Positions 46,330 through 55,391 of a DNA stretch of 64,000 bases are shown here, piece after piece (the stretch's first letter is position 1; each line of letters starts with the position of its first letter). The stretch spans positions 62,001 through 126,000 of the forward strand of contig NZ_LQXA01000019.1 of assembly GCF_001618005.1 (NCBI RefSeq), written 5' to 3'. The notes beneath the pieces were generated by a model, which searched no databases, was not told the DNA's origin, and saw only the letters and a list, made by a program, of their open reading frames with translations. The translations under genes and the position numbers were made by a program. The DNA comes from Clavibacter tessellarius. Its GTDB lineage: Bacteria; Actinomycetota; Actinomycetes; Actinomycetales; Microbacteriaceae.

Positions 46330-47457
46330 GTGACCTCCGACCCCGCAGCCCCCGCCCCGCCCGACGGCGAGGCGGCGCCCGTCCGGCTCCGTCCGGCCAT
46401 CGCCGCCATGGTCGCCTACCGCCAGGGCAAGCCCGCCGGCGAGGACGACTTCAAGCTCTCGAGCAACGAGAACCCGTTCGACCCGCTGCCCTCGGTGCTC
46501 GCGCGCATCGACGGGGTCCGGGACGTGAACCGCTACCCGGATGCGGGCGCGACCCTGCTGCGCACGGCGCTCGCCGAGCGCTTCGGCGTCACGGTCGACC
46601 ACGTGCACGCGGGCGCGGGCTCGGTGGCCATCCTCTCGCAGCTCATCACGGCGGCCGCGGGCCCGGGCGACGAGGTCGTGCACGCCTGGCGCTCCTTCGA
46701 GGCGTACCCCACGCTCATCACGGTCGCCGGCGCCACGGGCGTGCCGGTGCCGAACCTGCCCGACCACTCGCACGACGTCGACGGCATGATCGCCGCCCTC
46801 ACCGACCGCACGCGCGTCGTCATCGTCTGCACGCCGAACAATCCCACGGGCACGCTGGTGACGCGCGCGGACCTGGAGCGCCTGCTGGCCGCCGTCCCGC
46901 GCGACGTGCTCGTGCTCCTCGACGAGGCCTACGGGGAGTTCGTCGCGGCGGAGCATGCCCTCGACGGCATGTCCCTCCTCGCCGAGCACCCGAACCTCGT
47001 CGTCCTCCGCACCTTCTCCAAGGCGTACGGCCTCGCGGGCCTGCGCATCGGCTACGCGGTGGGGCACCCGCGGATCCTCGACGCGGCGCGCTCGGCCGCC
47101 ATCCCGCTGTCGGTCACGGGCCACGCGCAGCACGCGGCGCTCGCGTCGCTCGAGCACGAGGACGAGCTCCTGGAGCGCGTCGCCGTGCTCGCCCGCGACC
47201 GCGACGAGGCCTGGCGCGCGCTCGTCGAGCAGGGCTGGGAGGTCCCGCGGCCGCACGGCAACTTCGTCTGGCTGGCGACCGGCGCCGAGACCGCGGAGGT
47301 CGAGGCGCAGCTCGCCGCCGCGGGGCTCGTGGTGCGCGCCTTCGCCGACGAGGGCATCCGCGTCACGATCGGCGAGCCCGCCTCTGTCCGGAAGCTACTG
47401 AACGCGTCGGCGGGAATTGTCCGGGGGCTGCCGGAGGGCCACCCGGCGCGCCGGTAG
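46330..47457 (+). CDS. Histidinol-phosphate/aromatic aminotransferase
   Basis: The 375-residue fold-type I PLP enzyme has [31 protein letters not shown] and Lys231 in [19 protein letters not shown], the HisC signature. Outside a his operon, actinobacterial members are often aromatic-amino-acid aminotransferases (Pat); the sequence alone does not decide. GTG start ([10 protein letters not shown]) directly follows its -10. It lies 9 nt upstream of the 2-oxoacid dehydrogenase operon, whose -10 overlaps its stop codon. Confidence 0.87.
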   Translation: MTSDPAAPAPPDGEAAPVRLRPAIAAMVAYRQGKPAGEDDFKLSSNENPFDPLPSVLARIDGVRDVNRYPDAGATLLRTALAERFGVTVDHVHAGAGSVAILSQLITAAAGPGDEVVHAWRSFEAYPTLITVAGATGVPVPNLPDHSHDVDGMIAALTDRTRVVIVCTPNNPTGTLVTRADLERLLAAVPRDVLVLLDEAYGEFVAAEHALDGMSLLAEHPNLVVLRTFSKAYGLAGLRIGYAVGHPRILDAARSAAIPLSVTGHAQHAALASLEHEDELLERVAVLARDRDEAWRALVEQGWEVPRPHGNFVWLATGAETAEVEAQLAAAGLVVRAFADEGIRVTIGEPASVRKLLNASAGIVRGLPEGHPARR

Positions 47458-47460
47458 GTT
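47455..47460 (+). promoter_or_regulatory. Predicted -10 of leaderless E1alpha promoter
   Basis: TAGGTT overlaps the stop codon (TAG) of the aminotransferase and ends 6 nt before the ATG at 47467. Confidence 0.45.
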
Positions 47461-47466
47461 GGGACG

Positions 47467-48579
47467 ATGCCGGAAAGCGATGTGACGGTCCAGCTCCTGA
47501 CCCCCGCGGGCGAGCTCGCACCGAGCGACTCCGCCGAGGAGTTCCTCCCGTACTTCGAGCGACTCACGGAGGACGACCATCGCGGCTTCCTCCGCGACAT
47601 GCGCCTCACGCGGGCGTTCGACCTCGAGGCCACCAACCTGCAGCGCCAGGGCCACCTCGGCCTCTGGGCGCCGAGCACGGGCCAGGAGGCGGCGCAGGTC
47701 GGATCCGGCCGCGCCACCCGCCCGCAGGACCACGTGTTCCCCGCCTACCGCGAGCACGGCGTGGCCCTCATCCGCGGCATCGACCCGGTCGACATCGTCC
47801 GCCTCATGCGCGGGGTCACGCACGGCGGATGGGACCCGGCTGCGGGCAACTTCCACCTCTACACGCTGGTCATCGGCTCGCAGGCGCTGCACGCCACGGG
47901 CTACGCGATGGGCGTCGCGTTCGACGGCGACGTGGCGACCGGCGACCCGGATCGCGACACGGCCGTCATCGCCTACTACGGCGACGGCGCCACCAGCCAG
48001 GGCGACGTGAGCGAGGCGTTCGTCTTCGCCGCCAGCTTCCAGACCCCGCAGGTCTTCTTCCTGCAGAACAACCACTGGGCGATCTCGGTGCCGGTCACCA
48101 CGCAGTCGCGCACGCCCCTCTACCTCCGCTCGCGCGGCTTCGGCGTGCCGAGCACGCAGGTCGACGGCAACGACGTCTTCGCGAGCTACGCCGTCACGGC
48201 CAAGCACCTCGACGACGCGCGCACCGGCGGCGGCCCCTCCTTCATCGAGGCGCTCACCTACCGCGTGGGCGCGCACACCTCCAGCGACGACCCCACGAAG
48301 TACCGCACCGACGAGGAGCTGCAGGGCTGGGTCGCCAAGGACCCGATCGCGCGCCTCGAGGCCTACCTGCGGAACCAGGGCGCGCCGCAGTCGCTGTTCG
48401 ACGGGATCGACGAGGAGGCCAAGGACCTCGCCGCCGACGTCCGCCGCCGCACCATCGAGCTCACCGGCCCGCCGCTCGCGGGCATCTTCGACCACGTCTA
48501 CTCGGATCCGCACCCCGTCACCGCGGAGCAGCGCGAGTGGCTCGAGCGCTACGAGGCCTCGCTGGGAGGGACCCGATGA
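47467..48579 (+). CDS. 2-oxoacid dehydrogenase E1 component, alpha subunit
   Basis: The 370-residue thiamine-diphosphate enzyme subunit decarboxylates 2-oxoacids. The TPP/metal motif runs from GDGATSQGDVSEAFVFAASF to LQNNHWAIS. RQGHLGLWAPSTGQEAAQVG and YRVGAHTSSDDPTKYR are the conserved E1-alpha elements. Because actinobacteria use the one-piece AceE for pyruvate, this two-subunit form is more likely branched-chain (Bkd), but that is inference. Its stop overlaps the E1-beta start. Confidence 0.93.
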   Translation: MPESDVTVQLLTPAGELAPSDSAEEFLPYFERLTEDDHRGFLRDMRLTRAFDLEATNLQRQGHLGLWAPSTGQEAAQVGSGRATRPQDHVFPAYREHGVALIRGIDPVDIVRLMRGVTHGGWDPAAGNFHLYTLVIGSQALHATGYAMGVAFDGDVATGDPDRDTAVIAYYGDGATSQGDVSEAFVFAASFQTPQVFFLQNNHWAISVPVTTQSRTPLYLRSRGFGVPSTQVDGNDVFASYAVTAKHLDDARTGGGPSFIEALTYRVGAHTSSDDPTKYRTDEELQGWVAKDPIARLEAYLRNQGAPQSLFDGIDEEAKDLAADVRRRTIELTGPPLAGIFDHVYSDPHPVTAEQREWLERYEASLGGTR

Positions 48580-49628
48580 CAGACACCATCGACCGCGCCG
48601 AGGCGACCGCGGGGGCCGCGGGAGCTGCCGGCCCCGACGGCGCCCCCGCCGGCATCGAGAGCATGCCGATGGCCAAGGCCCTGAACGCCGGCCTCCGCCG
48701 CGCGCTCGAGGAGGACGACAAGGTCCTGCTCATGGGCGAGGACATCGGTCCGCTCGGCGGCGTCTTCCGCATCACCGAGCACCTGCAGCGCGACTTCGGC
48801 GCCCGCCGCGTCATCGACACCCCGCTCGCGGAGTCCGGCATCGTCGGCACGGCCATCGGCCTCGCGATGCGCGGCTACCGGCCGGTGTGCGAGATCCAGT
48901 TCGACGGCTTCATCTACCCGGCCTTCGACCAGATCACGAGCCAGCTCGCCAAGATCACCAACCGGCACGAGGGCGCCATGCGCATGCCCGTCGTGATCCG
49001 CGTTCCCTACGGCGGCCACATCGGCGCCATCGAGCACCACCAGGAGAGCCCGGAGGCGTACTTCGCGCACACCCCCGGCCTCCGCGTCGTGAGCCCGAGC
49101 ACGCCGCACGACGCCTACTGGATGATCCAGGAGGCCATCCGGAGCGACGACCCGGTCATGTTCTTCGAGCCGAAGGCGCGCTACCGGCCGAAGGGCGAGG
49201 TCGACTTCTCCGCTCCCGGCATCGGCCTGCACGAGAGCCGCGTGGTCCGCTCCGGCACCGACGTCACGCTCGTCGGCCACGGCGCCATGGTCTCGATGCT
49301 GCTGCAGGCGGCCGAGCTCGCCGCCGAGGAGGGCACGAGCGTCGAGGTCGTCGACCTGCGCTCGCTGTCGCCCGTCGACTACGGCCCCATCCTCGAGTCC
49401 GTGCAGCGCACGGGCCGCCTCGTCGTCGCGCAGGAGGCGCCCGGCCACGTGTCGGTCGGCTCGGAGATCGCGGCCACGGTCACCGAGCGGGCGTTCTACT
49501 CGCTGGAGGCGCCCGTGATCCGCGTCTCCGGCTTCGACGCCCCGTTCCCGCCCGCGAAGCTCGAGACGCTGTACCTCCCGGATGCCGATCGCATCCTCGA
49601 GGCCGTCGACCGCTCGCTCGCCTACTAA
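48576..49628 (+). CDS. 2-oxoacid dehydrogenase E1 component, beta subunit
   Basis: The 350-residue beta subunit completes the E1 active site. After a 30-residue Ala/Gly-rich lead come SMPMAKALNAGLRRALEEDD, LLMGEDIGPLGGVFRITEHL, DTPLAESGIVGTAIGLAMRG and the C-terminal transketolase-C domain (EVVDLRSLSPVDYGPILESV). It overlaps E1-alpha by 4 nt and is followed by the E2 gene. Confidence 0.94.
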   Translation: MTDTIDRAEATAGAAGAAGPDGAPAGIESMPMAKALNAGLRRALEEDDKVLLMGEDIGPLGGVFRITEHLQRDFGARRVIDTPLAESGIVGTAIGLAMRGYRPVCEIQFDGFIYPAFDQITSQLAKITNRHEGAMRMPVVIRVPYGGHIGAIEHHQESPEAYFAHTPGLRVVSPSTPHDAYWMIQEAIRSDDPVMFFEPKARYRPKGEVDFSAPGIGLHESRVVRSGTDVTLVGHGAMVSMLLQAAELAAEEGTSVEVVDLRSLSPVDYGPILESVQRTGRLVVAQEAPGHVSVGSEIAATVTERAFYSLEAPVIRVSGFDAPFPPAKLETLYLPDADRILEAVDRSLAY

Positions 49629-49670
49629 GACGCCCCGCCGCCCCGCGGCACGGAGAAGAGGACCCGCACG

Positions 49671-51062
49671 ATGGCTGATTCCCAGTTCACCCTGCCCGAC
49701 GTGGGCGAGGGCCTCATCGACGCCGAGATCGTCTCGTGGCGCGTGCAGCCGGGCGACCGGGTGGCTCTCAACCAGGTGATCGTCGAGATCGAGACCGCGA
49801 AGTCGCTCGTGGAGCTGCCGAGCCCGTTCGAGGGCACGGTCTCAGGGCTCCTCGTGCAGGAGGGGCAGACGGTCGAGGTGGGCACGCCCATCATCGCGAT
49901 CGCGCAGGGCTCGCCCGGCGTCTCCGGCCCGGCCGAGACGCCCGCGCAGATGGCGCTCCCGGGCGAGACGGTGATCGAGGACGACACCGCCATCGAGGAC
50001 CGCGAGCCCGTCGCGCCTCCCGCACCCGCCGCCGAGGAGACCTCGGGCGCCGTGCTCGTGGGCTACGGCACGGTCGGCAAGGTCGCGAGCCGGCGTCGCC
50101 GGGCCGAGCCGGGCGACGCCCCCGCGCGCCCCGCCGCCTCCTCGATCGCCGCCCCCGCGGCGCGAGCCCCGCGCCCGGCGTCCGTCCCCGCCGCGTCGGC
50201 CGTGCCGATCATCGCGAAGCCCCCCATCCGCAAGCTCGCCAAGGACCTCGAGGTCGACCTGGCCGAGGTCGAGGCCACCGGCCTCGTCGGCGAGATCACG
50301 CGCGAGGACGTCATCCGCACCGCGCAGCAGGCCAGCGTCTTCAAGAACATCGAGACGCCCGAGTGGCCGGATGCGCGCGAGGACCGCATCCCGGTCAAGG
50401 GCGTCCGCAAGGTCATCGCCGCGGCCATGGTGCAGAGCGCGTTCCAGGCGCCGCACGTGAGCCTCTTCGTCGACGTCGACGCCACCCGCACCATGGAGTT
50501 CGTCAAGCGCCTCAAGGCGTCCACCGACTTCGCCGGCGTCAAGGTCTCGCCGCTGCTCATCATGGCGAAGGCGATGATCTGGGCCGTCCGCCGGAACCCC
50601 ACCGTCAACTCCTCGTGGACCGACCAGGAGATCATCGTCCGCCACTACGTGAACCTCGGGGTCGCCGCCGCGACGCCGCGCGGGCTCGTGGTGCCGAACG
50701 TCAAGGAGGCGCAGTCGATGTCGCTGCTGGAGCTCGCCCGCGCGCTCGAGCAGCTCACGCTCACGGCCCGCGACGGGAAGACCAGCCCGGCGGACATGAG
50801 CCAGGGGACCATCACGCTGACGAACATCGGCGTCTTCGGGATGGACACGGGCACGCCGATCCTCAACCCGGGCGAGGTCGCGATCGTCGCGCTCGGCACC
50901 ATCAAGCAGAAGCCGTGGGTGGTCGACGGCGAGGTGCGTCCCCGCTTCGTCACCACCATCGGCGCGAGCTTCGACCACCGCGTGGTCGACGGCGACGTGG
51001 CGAGCCGCTTCCTGGCGGACGTCGCGAGCATCATCGAGGAGCCGGCGCTGCTCCTGGAGTGA
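49671..51062 (+). CDS. 2-oxoacid dehydrogenase E2 component (dihydrolipoamide acyltransferase)
   Basis: The 463-residue E2 has one N-terminal lipoyl domain (lipoylated Lys44 in [15 protein letters not shown]), an Ala/Pro linker, a peripheral-subunit binding domain (about 180-215, [20 protein letters not shown]) and the catalytic CAT domain ending in [19 protein letters not shown] (HxxxDG). It passes acyl groups from E1 to CoA. No E3 gene (lpd) is adjacent, so the shared lipoamide dehydrogenase must be elsewhere. Confidence 0.94.
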   Translation: MADSQFTLPDVGEGLIDAEIVSWRVQPGDRVALNQVIVEIETAKSLVELPSPFEGTVSGLLVQEGQTVEVGTPIIAIAQGSPGVSGPAETPAQMALPGETVIEDDTAIEDREPVAPPAPAAEETSGAVLVGYGTVGKVASRRRRAEPGDAPARPAASSIAAPAARAPRPASVPAASAVPIIAKPPIRKLAKDLEVDLAEVEATGLVGEITREDVIRTAQQASVFKNIETPEWPDAREDRIPVKGVRKVIAAAMVQSAFQAPHVSLFVDVDATRTMEFVKRLKASTDFAGVKVSPLLIMAKAMIWAVRRNPTVNSSWTDQEIIVRHYVNLGVAAATPRGLVVPNVKEAQSMSLLELARALEQLTLTARDGKTSPADMSQGTITLTNIGVFGMDTGTPILNPGEVAIVALGTIKQKPWVVDGEVRPRFVTTIGASFDHRVVDGDVASRFLADVASIIEEPALLLE

Positions 51063-51110
51063 GGCGGGCGAGGCGCCTCCCGCGACTCCACAGCGGGGGC
51101 GCCGTGGTCG

Positions 51111-51125
51111 TGATACCGGTTATCA
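51111..51125. promoter_or_regulatory. Palindromic operator, candidate Zur box
   Basis: TGATACCGGTTATCA has perfect TGATA/TATCA arms and lies immediately upstream of the -10 of znuA, so a bound repressor would block polymerase. The Zur call rests on the co-located zur gene; the arms resemble actinobacterial metal-regulator boxes. Confidence 0.55.
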
Positions 51126-51131
51126 ATACCG

Positions 51132-51137
51132 TAATCT
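51132..51137 (+). promoter_or_regulatory. Predicted -10 of leaderless znuA promoter
   Basis: TAATCT, 7 nt before the ATG at 51145. Confidence 0.5.
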
Positions 51138-51144
51138 CGGATCC

Positions 51145-52095
51145 ATGAACCGACGCCCCATCACCGCCCTGCTCGCCGCCTCGCTGCTCGCCGTCCCGCT
51201 CGCGGGCTGCGCATCCGGATCCGCCTCCCCGTCCGGAGACGCGACGGCGTCCGCGTCCGGCGGCTCGCTCGAGGTCGTGGCCTCGACCGACGTCTACGGC
51301 GACATCGCGAAGCAGATCGGCGGCGACGCCGTGAAGGTGACGTCCATCATCGACAGCCCGGACAAGGACCCGCACGAGTACCAGGCCACCTCGCGCGACC
51401 AGCTCGCGCTCTCCACCGCCGACGTCGTGATCCAGAACGGCGGCGGCTACGACGACTTCGTCGACACGATGATCAAGGCCCTCCCCGGCGGCAAGAGCCC
51501 CGTCCTCCTCAACGCGGCCGACCTCTCCGGCTACGACCAGAAGCCGGCGGAGGGCGAGTTCAACGAGCACGTCTGGTACGACGTGCCCACGATGAAGAAG
51601 CTCGCCGAGGAGATCGAGCAGGCGTTCTCGAAGGCCGACGCGTCCGGCGCGTCCACCTTCGAGGCCAACGAGAAGGCGTTCACCGCGAAGCTCGACGGCA
51701 TCGCCGACGCCGAGGCCGCCGCGAAGCCCGCCGGCACCGGCAAGGGCGTCGCGATCACGGAGCCCGTGCCGCTGTACATGACGAGCGCCATGGGCCTCGA
51801 GAACCGCACGCCGGACGAGTTCAGCGAGGCCGTCGAGGAGGGCACCGACGTCCCCGCCGACGTGCTGAAGGAGACGCTCGCGCTGTTCTCGGAGAAGAAG
51901 GTCGCCGCCCTCGTCTACAACGCGCAGACCACGGGCGCCACGACCGACCAGGTCGTCGCCGCGGCGACGGCCGCCGGCGTGCCCGTCGTGCCGGTCACCG
52001 AGACGCTGCCCGCCGACCTGCCCGCGGGCAGCGGGTACGTTGAGTGGATGACCGCCAACGTCGACGCCGTGGCCTCCGCCATCAAGGGATCGTGA
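51145..52095 (+). CDS. znuA: Zinc (or manganese) ABC transporter substrate-binding lipoprotein
   Basis: The 316-residue cluster A-I binding protein has a signal with lipobox LLAVPLAGC (Cys at about 22) and the metal-binding motifs SPDKDPHEYQAT and EHVWYD. The Zn-specific His-rich loop of classical ZnuA is absent, so metal choice is inferred from its operon: zur is the last gene and the ATPase has a His-rich tail. It heads znuA-znuC-znuB-zur; all genes overlap. Confidence 0.86.
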   Translation: MNRRPITALLAASLLAVPLAGCASGSASPSGDATASASGGSLEVVASTDVYGDIAKQIGGDAVKVTSIIDSPDKDPHEYQATSRDQLALSTADVVIQNGGGYDDFVDTMIKALPGGKSPVLLNAADLSGYDQKPAEGEFNEHVWYDVPTMKKLAEEIEQAFSKADASGASTFEANEKAFTAKLDGIADAEAAAKPAGTGKGVAITEPVPLYMTSAMGLENRTPDEFSEAVEEGTDVPADVLKETLALFSEKKVAALVYNAQTTGATTDQVVAAATAAGVPVVPVTETLPADLPAGSGYVEWMTANVDAVASAIKGS

Positions 52096-53003
52096 CCGGC
52101 GCTCCCGTCCTGAGCCTCCGGGACGCGACGCTGTCGTTCGGCGCGCGCACCCTCTGGAGCGGGCTCGACCTCGACGTGGCACCCGGCGAGTTCGTCGCGG
52201 TGCTGGGCCCGAACGGATCCGGCAAGACCAGCTTCCTGAAGTCCGTCCTGGGCGCCCAGCGCCTCACGACGGGGGAGATGTGCTTCCTCGACGAGCCGGT
52301 GCGCCGCGGTGCGCGTCGCATCGGCTACATCCCGCAGCAGAAGCTCATCACGGCGTCCACCCCCGTGCGGGCGCGCGATCTCGTGGGCTTCGGCGTCACG
52401 GGGCATCGGTGGGGGCTGCCCCTCAGCCGTCGGGCCGAGCGCGCCCGGGTGGACGAGTTGCTCGAGGCCGTGGGCGCCACGGCGTACGCGGACGCGCCCG
52501 TCGCGGCGCTGTCCGGCGGCGAGCAGCAGCGGCTGCGCGTGGCGCAGGCCCTCGCGTCGGATCCGCGGCTCCTCCTCTGCGACGAGCCGCTCCTCAGCCT
52601 CGACCTCGCGCACCAGCGCGTCGTCAGCGAGCTCATCGACCGTCACCGGCGCGAGACCGACGCGGCGGTCGTCTTCGTGACGCACGACGTCAACCCCGTG
52701 CTCGACATGGTCGACCGCGTCCTCTACCTGGTGGGCGGGCGCTTCCGCATCGGCACGCCCGACGAGGTGCTCGACTCCGAGGTGCTCAGCTCGCTCTACG
52801 GCACCCCCGTCGACGTGGTGCGCGTGCGCGGGCGCATCGTGGTGGTCGGCTCGCCCGACGACCCGCACGACCACCACTCGCACGACGACCAGGAGCACGA
52901 CGAGCACGGCGACCACGGGTCGCACGGCGTGCACGCCTCCTCGGCCGACGCCGCGGGCTCCGGCTCCGCGGACGGCTCCGCCGCCGACGGGAGGGCCGCG
53001 TGA
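52092..53003 (+). CDS. znuC: Zinc ABC transporter ATP-binding protein with His-rich tail
   Basis: The 303-residue ATPase has Walker A GPNGSGKTS (about 39-47), signature ALSGGEQQRLRVAQAL, Walker B LLLCDEPLLSLD and the switch His in VTHDVNP. A 35-residue C-terminal extension carries DDPHDHHSHDDQEHDEHGDH, a likely zinc-binding tail and a sign that the transported metal is zinc. GTG start overlaps the znuA stop (GTGA). Confidence 0.93.
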   Translation: MTGAPVLSLRDATLSFGARTLWSGLDLDVAPGEFVAVLGPNGSGKTSFLKSVLGAQRLTTGEMCFLDEPVRRGARRIGYIPQQKLITASTPVRARDLVGFGVTGHRWGLPLSRRAERARVDELLEAVGATAYADAPVAALSGGEQQRLRVAQALASDPRLLLCDEPLLSLDLAHQRVVSELIDRHRRETDAAVVFVTHDVNPVLDMVDRVLYLVGGRFRIGTPDEVLDSEVLSSLYGTPVDVVRVRGRIVVVGSPDDPHDHHSHDDQEHDEHGDHGSHGVHASSADAAGSGSADGSAADGRAA

Positions 53004-53926
53004 TCCACCTCCTCGCCGACACGGGCGATCTCTGGTCGCGCCTGTTCGACTTCTCCGACTACGGCGCGCTCGTCGCGCTGCTGCGGAACAGCATCATCGC
53101 GGGCGCCGTGCTCGGTGTCGTGGGCGGCCTCATCGGCGTGTTCGTGATGACCCGCGACCTCGCGTTCGCGGTGCACGGCGTGAGCGAGCTCTCGTTCGCC
53201 GGCGCCGCGGCCGCCCTGCTGCTCGGCGTGAACGTCGTCGCCGGATCGCTGGTCGGCTCGCTCATCGCGGCCATCGCCATCGGCGTGCTCGGCACGCGGG
53301 CGAAGGACCGCAACTCGATCATCGCCGTGATCATGCCGTTCGGGCTCGGCCTCGGGATCCTGTTCCTCGCGCTCTACGACGGCCGGGCCAGCAACAAGTT
53401 CGGCCTGCTCACGGGCCAGATCGTCTCGGTCGACAGCCCGCAGCTCGGCTACCTCGTCGCGATCAGCGCCGTCGTGATCCTCGGCCTCGCCGTCGTGTGG
53501 CGCCCGCTGATGTTCGCGAGCGTCGACCCGGACGTGGCGGCCGCGCGCGGCATCCCCGTGCGCCTGCTCTCGATCGTGTTCATGGTGCTGCTCGGGCTCG
53601 GCACCGCGGTGTCCATCCAGATCGTCGGCGCGCTCCTCGTGCTCTCGCTGCTGGTCACGCCGGCGGCGGCCGCGATGCGCGTCTCATCCACGCCGCGGGT
53701 GGTCGTCTCGCTCAGCGTGCTGTTCGCGCTGACCAGCATCGTGGGCGGGATCCTCCTCGCGCTCGGCAGCAGCATCCCCATCAGCCCGTACGTCACCACC
53801 ATCTCGTTCGCGATCTACCTGGTCTGCCGCAGCGTCGACGCCCTCCGCGGGCGCACCGGGAGGTCGGGCGGTGCGCGTACCCTGTCTGCGCGGGGAGGAT
53901 CGCCCGCCGGGAGGGCACGGGCATGA
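53000..53926 (+). CDS. znuB: Zinc ABC transporter permease
   Basis: The 308-residue ABC-3 family permease has eight or nine membrane helices, with the conserved VHGVSELSFAGAAAALLLG and VQIVGALLVLSLLVTPAAAA-like segments. GTG start overlaps znuC. The last 30 residues are Arg/Gly-rich and hydrophilic. It is the membrane channel of the znu system. Confidence 0.92.
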   Translation: MIHLLADTGDLWSRLFDFSDYGALVALLRNSIIAGAVLGVVGGLIGVFVMTRDLAFAVHGVSELSFAGAAAALLLGVNVVAGSLVGSLIAAIAIGVLGTRAKDRNSIIAVIMPFGLGLGILFLALYDGRASNKFGLLTGQIVSVDSPQLGYLVAISAVVILGLAVVWRPLMFASVDPDVAAARGIPVRLLSIVFMVLLGLGTAVSIQIVGALLVLSLLVTPAAAAMRVSSTPRVVVSLSVLFALTSIVGGILLALGSSIPISPYVTTISFAIYLVCRSVDALRGRTGRSGGARTLSARGGSPAGRARA

Positions 53927-54372
53927 AGCGGAACACGTGGCAGCGGGAGGCCGTGCGCCAGGCGCTGGACGCATCGTCCGACTTCGTGAGCGCGCAGCGG
54001 CTCCACGCGCGCCTGCACGACGCGGGATCGCCCATCGGCCTCGCCACCGTGTACCGCGCGCTCGGCGACCTCGCCGCGGAGGGCGACGCCGACTCGCTGC
54101 AGTCACCCGACGGCGAGGCGCTCTACCGCACGTGCGCCACGGGCGGCCATCACCACCACCTCATCTGCCGCGTCTGCGGCAAGACCGTGGAGATCGCGGC
54201 GGACGCGGTCGAGTCGTGGGCGCACGACGTCGCCGCGCAGAACGGGTTCACGGCGCCGAGCCACGTGGTCGACGTCTTCGGGCTCTGCGCGGAGTGCACG
54301 CGCCGCGCGGCGGAGGCCCAGGCCGCGGAGGCGCCCGCAGACGGCACCGCCGAGGCCCCCGCATCCGCATGA
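53923..54372 (+). CDS. zur: Fur family regulator, probably Zur
   Basis: The 149-residue Fur-type repressor has a winged helix ([36 protein letters not shown]) and metal ligands: [16 protein letters not shown] (two structural Cys) and [15 protein letters not shown] (two further Cys). Presence in the znu operon points to zinc sensing. An Ala/Glu-rich C-terminal tail is lineage-specific. The ATG overlaps the znuB stop, so the repressor is made with the transporter it controls. Confidence 0.9.
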   Translation: MKRNTWQREAVRQALDASSDFVSAQRLHARLHDAGSPIGLATVYRALGDLAAEGDADSLQSPDGEALYRTCATGGHHHHLICRVCGKTVEIAADAVESWAHDVAAQNGFTAPSHVVDVFGLCAECTRRAAEAQAAEAPADGTAEAPASA

Positions 54373-54509
54373 TCCCGGGCTCCCGGCTTGCGTCCGGGCG
54401 TGTCGTCGCGTAGCCTCGACCCTTGGCCGAGCGGCTCATCCGCTCGCACGTGCGCCGATCCCCCTCCTCATCGAGATCCGGGATCCGGCGTGCCGACAAG
54501 AAATCTTGG

Positions 54510-54529
54510 GTAGGGCGGTCTCGCCCTAC
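54510..54529 (+). promoter_or_regulatory. Leader hairpin upstream of rpmB
   Basis: GTAGGGCG (54510-54517) pairs with CGCCCTAC (54522-54529) in the leader, 20 nt before the rpmB start. A nearby 12-mer palindrome CAAGAAATCTTG (54497-54508) may be an operator. No copy of the TGATA-N5-TATCA box is visible here. Confidence 0.35.
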
Positions 54530-54548
54530 GGTAACTACGGAGGAAACC

Positions 54549-54785
54549 ATGGCAGCAACCTGCCAGGTGACCGGCGCCGTCCCCGGCTTCGGACACAACA
54601 TCTCGCACTCGAACCGGCGCACCAAGCGCCGCTTCGACCCGAACGTGCAGAAGAAGACGTACTACGTCCCCTCGCTGCGTCGCAACGTCAAGCTCACGCT
54701 CTCCGCGAAGGGCATCAAGGTCATCGATGCGCGCGGCATCGAGTCCGTCGTCAAGGACCTCCTGGGTCGTGGGGTGAAGATCTAA
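54549..54785 (+). CDS. rpmB: 50S ribosomal protein L28 (bL28), zinc-free form
   Basis: The 78-residue L28 starts [20 protein letters not shown], then [20 protein letters not shown]. It has a single Cys5 and no CXXC pairs, so it is the C-minus type that needs no zinc. Its 3' TAA overlaps the rpmG ATG. Location right after the znu-zur operon suggests zinc-responsive use. Confidence 0.95.
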   Translation: MAATCQVTGAVPGFGHNISHSNRRTKRRFDPNVQKKTYYVPSLRRNVKLTLSAKGIKVIDARGIESVVKDLLGRGVKI

Positions 54786-54952
54786 TGGCCAAGCAGCAGG
54801 ACGTCCGTCCGATCATCAAGCTCCGCTCGACGGCAGGCACCGGGTTCACGTACGTGACCCGCAAGAACCGCCGCAACACCCCCGACCGCCTCGTGCTGAA
54901 GAAGTACGACCCGGTCGTCCGCAAGCACGTCGACTTCCGCGAGGAGCGCTAA
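54785..54952 (+). CDS. rpmG: 50S ribosomal protein L33 (bL33), zinc-free form
   Basis: The 55-residue protein ([40 protein letters not shown]) has the L33 fold but no cysteines, so it is the C-minus paralogue. It starts within the rpmB stop codon and ends 2 nt before rpsN. Confidence 0.95.
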   Translation: MAKQQDVRPIIKLRSTAGTGFTYVTRKNRRNTPDRLVLKKYDPVVRKHVDFREER

Positions 54953-54954
54953 CC

Positions 54955-55260
54955 ATGGCCAAGAAGAGCAAGATCGCCCGCAATGAGCAGCGCAAGGTCA
55001 TCGTCGAGCGGTACGCCGCGAAGCGCCTCGAGCTGAAGAAGGCCCTCGTGGACCCGAACGGCACCGACGAGAGCCGCGAGGCGGCCCGCGCCGGCATCCA
55101 GCGCCTCCCGCGCGACGCCTCGCCCGTCCGCGTCCGCCAGCGCGACGGCATCGACGGTCGCCCCCGCGGCAACCTGTCGAAGTTCGGCATCTCCCGCGTC
55201 CGCTTCCGGGACATGGCCCACCGCGGCGAGCTTCCGGGCATCACGAAGTCCAGCTGGTAG
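54955..55260 (+). CDS. rpsN: 30S ribosomal protein S14 (uS14), zinc-free form
   Basis: The 101-residue long form of S14 ([60 protein letters not shown]) lacks the CXXC zinc motifs of the 61-residue type. The L28-L33-S14 zinc-free trio is often repressed by Zur in actinobacteria and replaces zinc-bound paralogues under starvation. Confidence 0.95.
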   Translation: MAKKSKIARNEQRKVIVERYAAKRLELKKALVDPNGTDESREAARAGIQRLPRDASPVRVRQRDGIDGRPRGNLSKFGISRVRFRDMAHRGELPGITKSSW

Positions 55261-55269
55261 GTTCCAAGC

Positions 55270-55324
55270 GGCCGTACGGCCGAACGGACCGCTGATGGCC
55301 CTGTCGGGTCGAACGGTCCGCTGA
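55270..55324. repeat. Palindrome and direct repeat between rpsN and hup
   Basis: GGCCGTACGGCC (55270-55281) is a perfect 12-bp palindrome. CGAACGGACCGCTGA (55281-55295) and CGAACGGTCCGCTGA (55310-55324) are a near-perfect direct repeat, each with a palindromic CGGWCCG core. These could be operator sites for hup. Confidence 0.6.
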
Positions 55325-55391
55325 CGTAGACAGACACCATCCACCACACGGCCGCTCGAGTAGAACGGCACCAGGTCCGAGGAGGACACCC

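Noticed and set aside
44859-48575. N-terminal extension of E1beta over 1200 codons upstream
   Set aside because: The open frame continues by chance through three other genes; the conserved protein begins at 48576 with an ATGA overlap.
54373-54548. Zur box in front of rpmB
   Set aside because: Only an unrelated hairpin and a CAAGA-AA-TCTTG palindrome are visible; no TGATA-N5-TATCA match was found.
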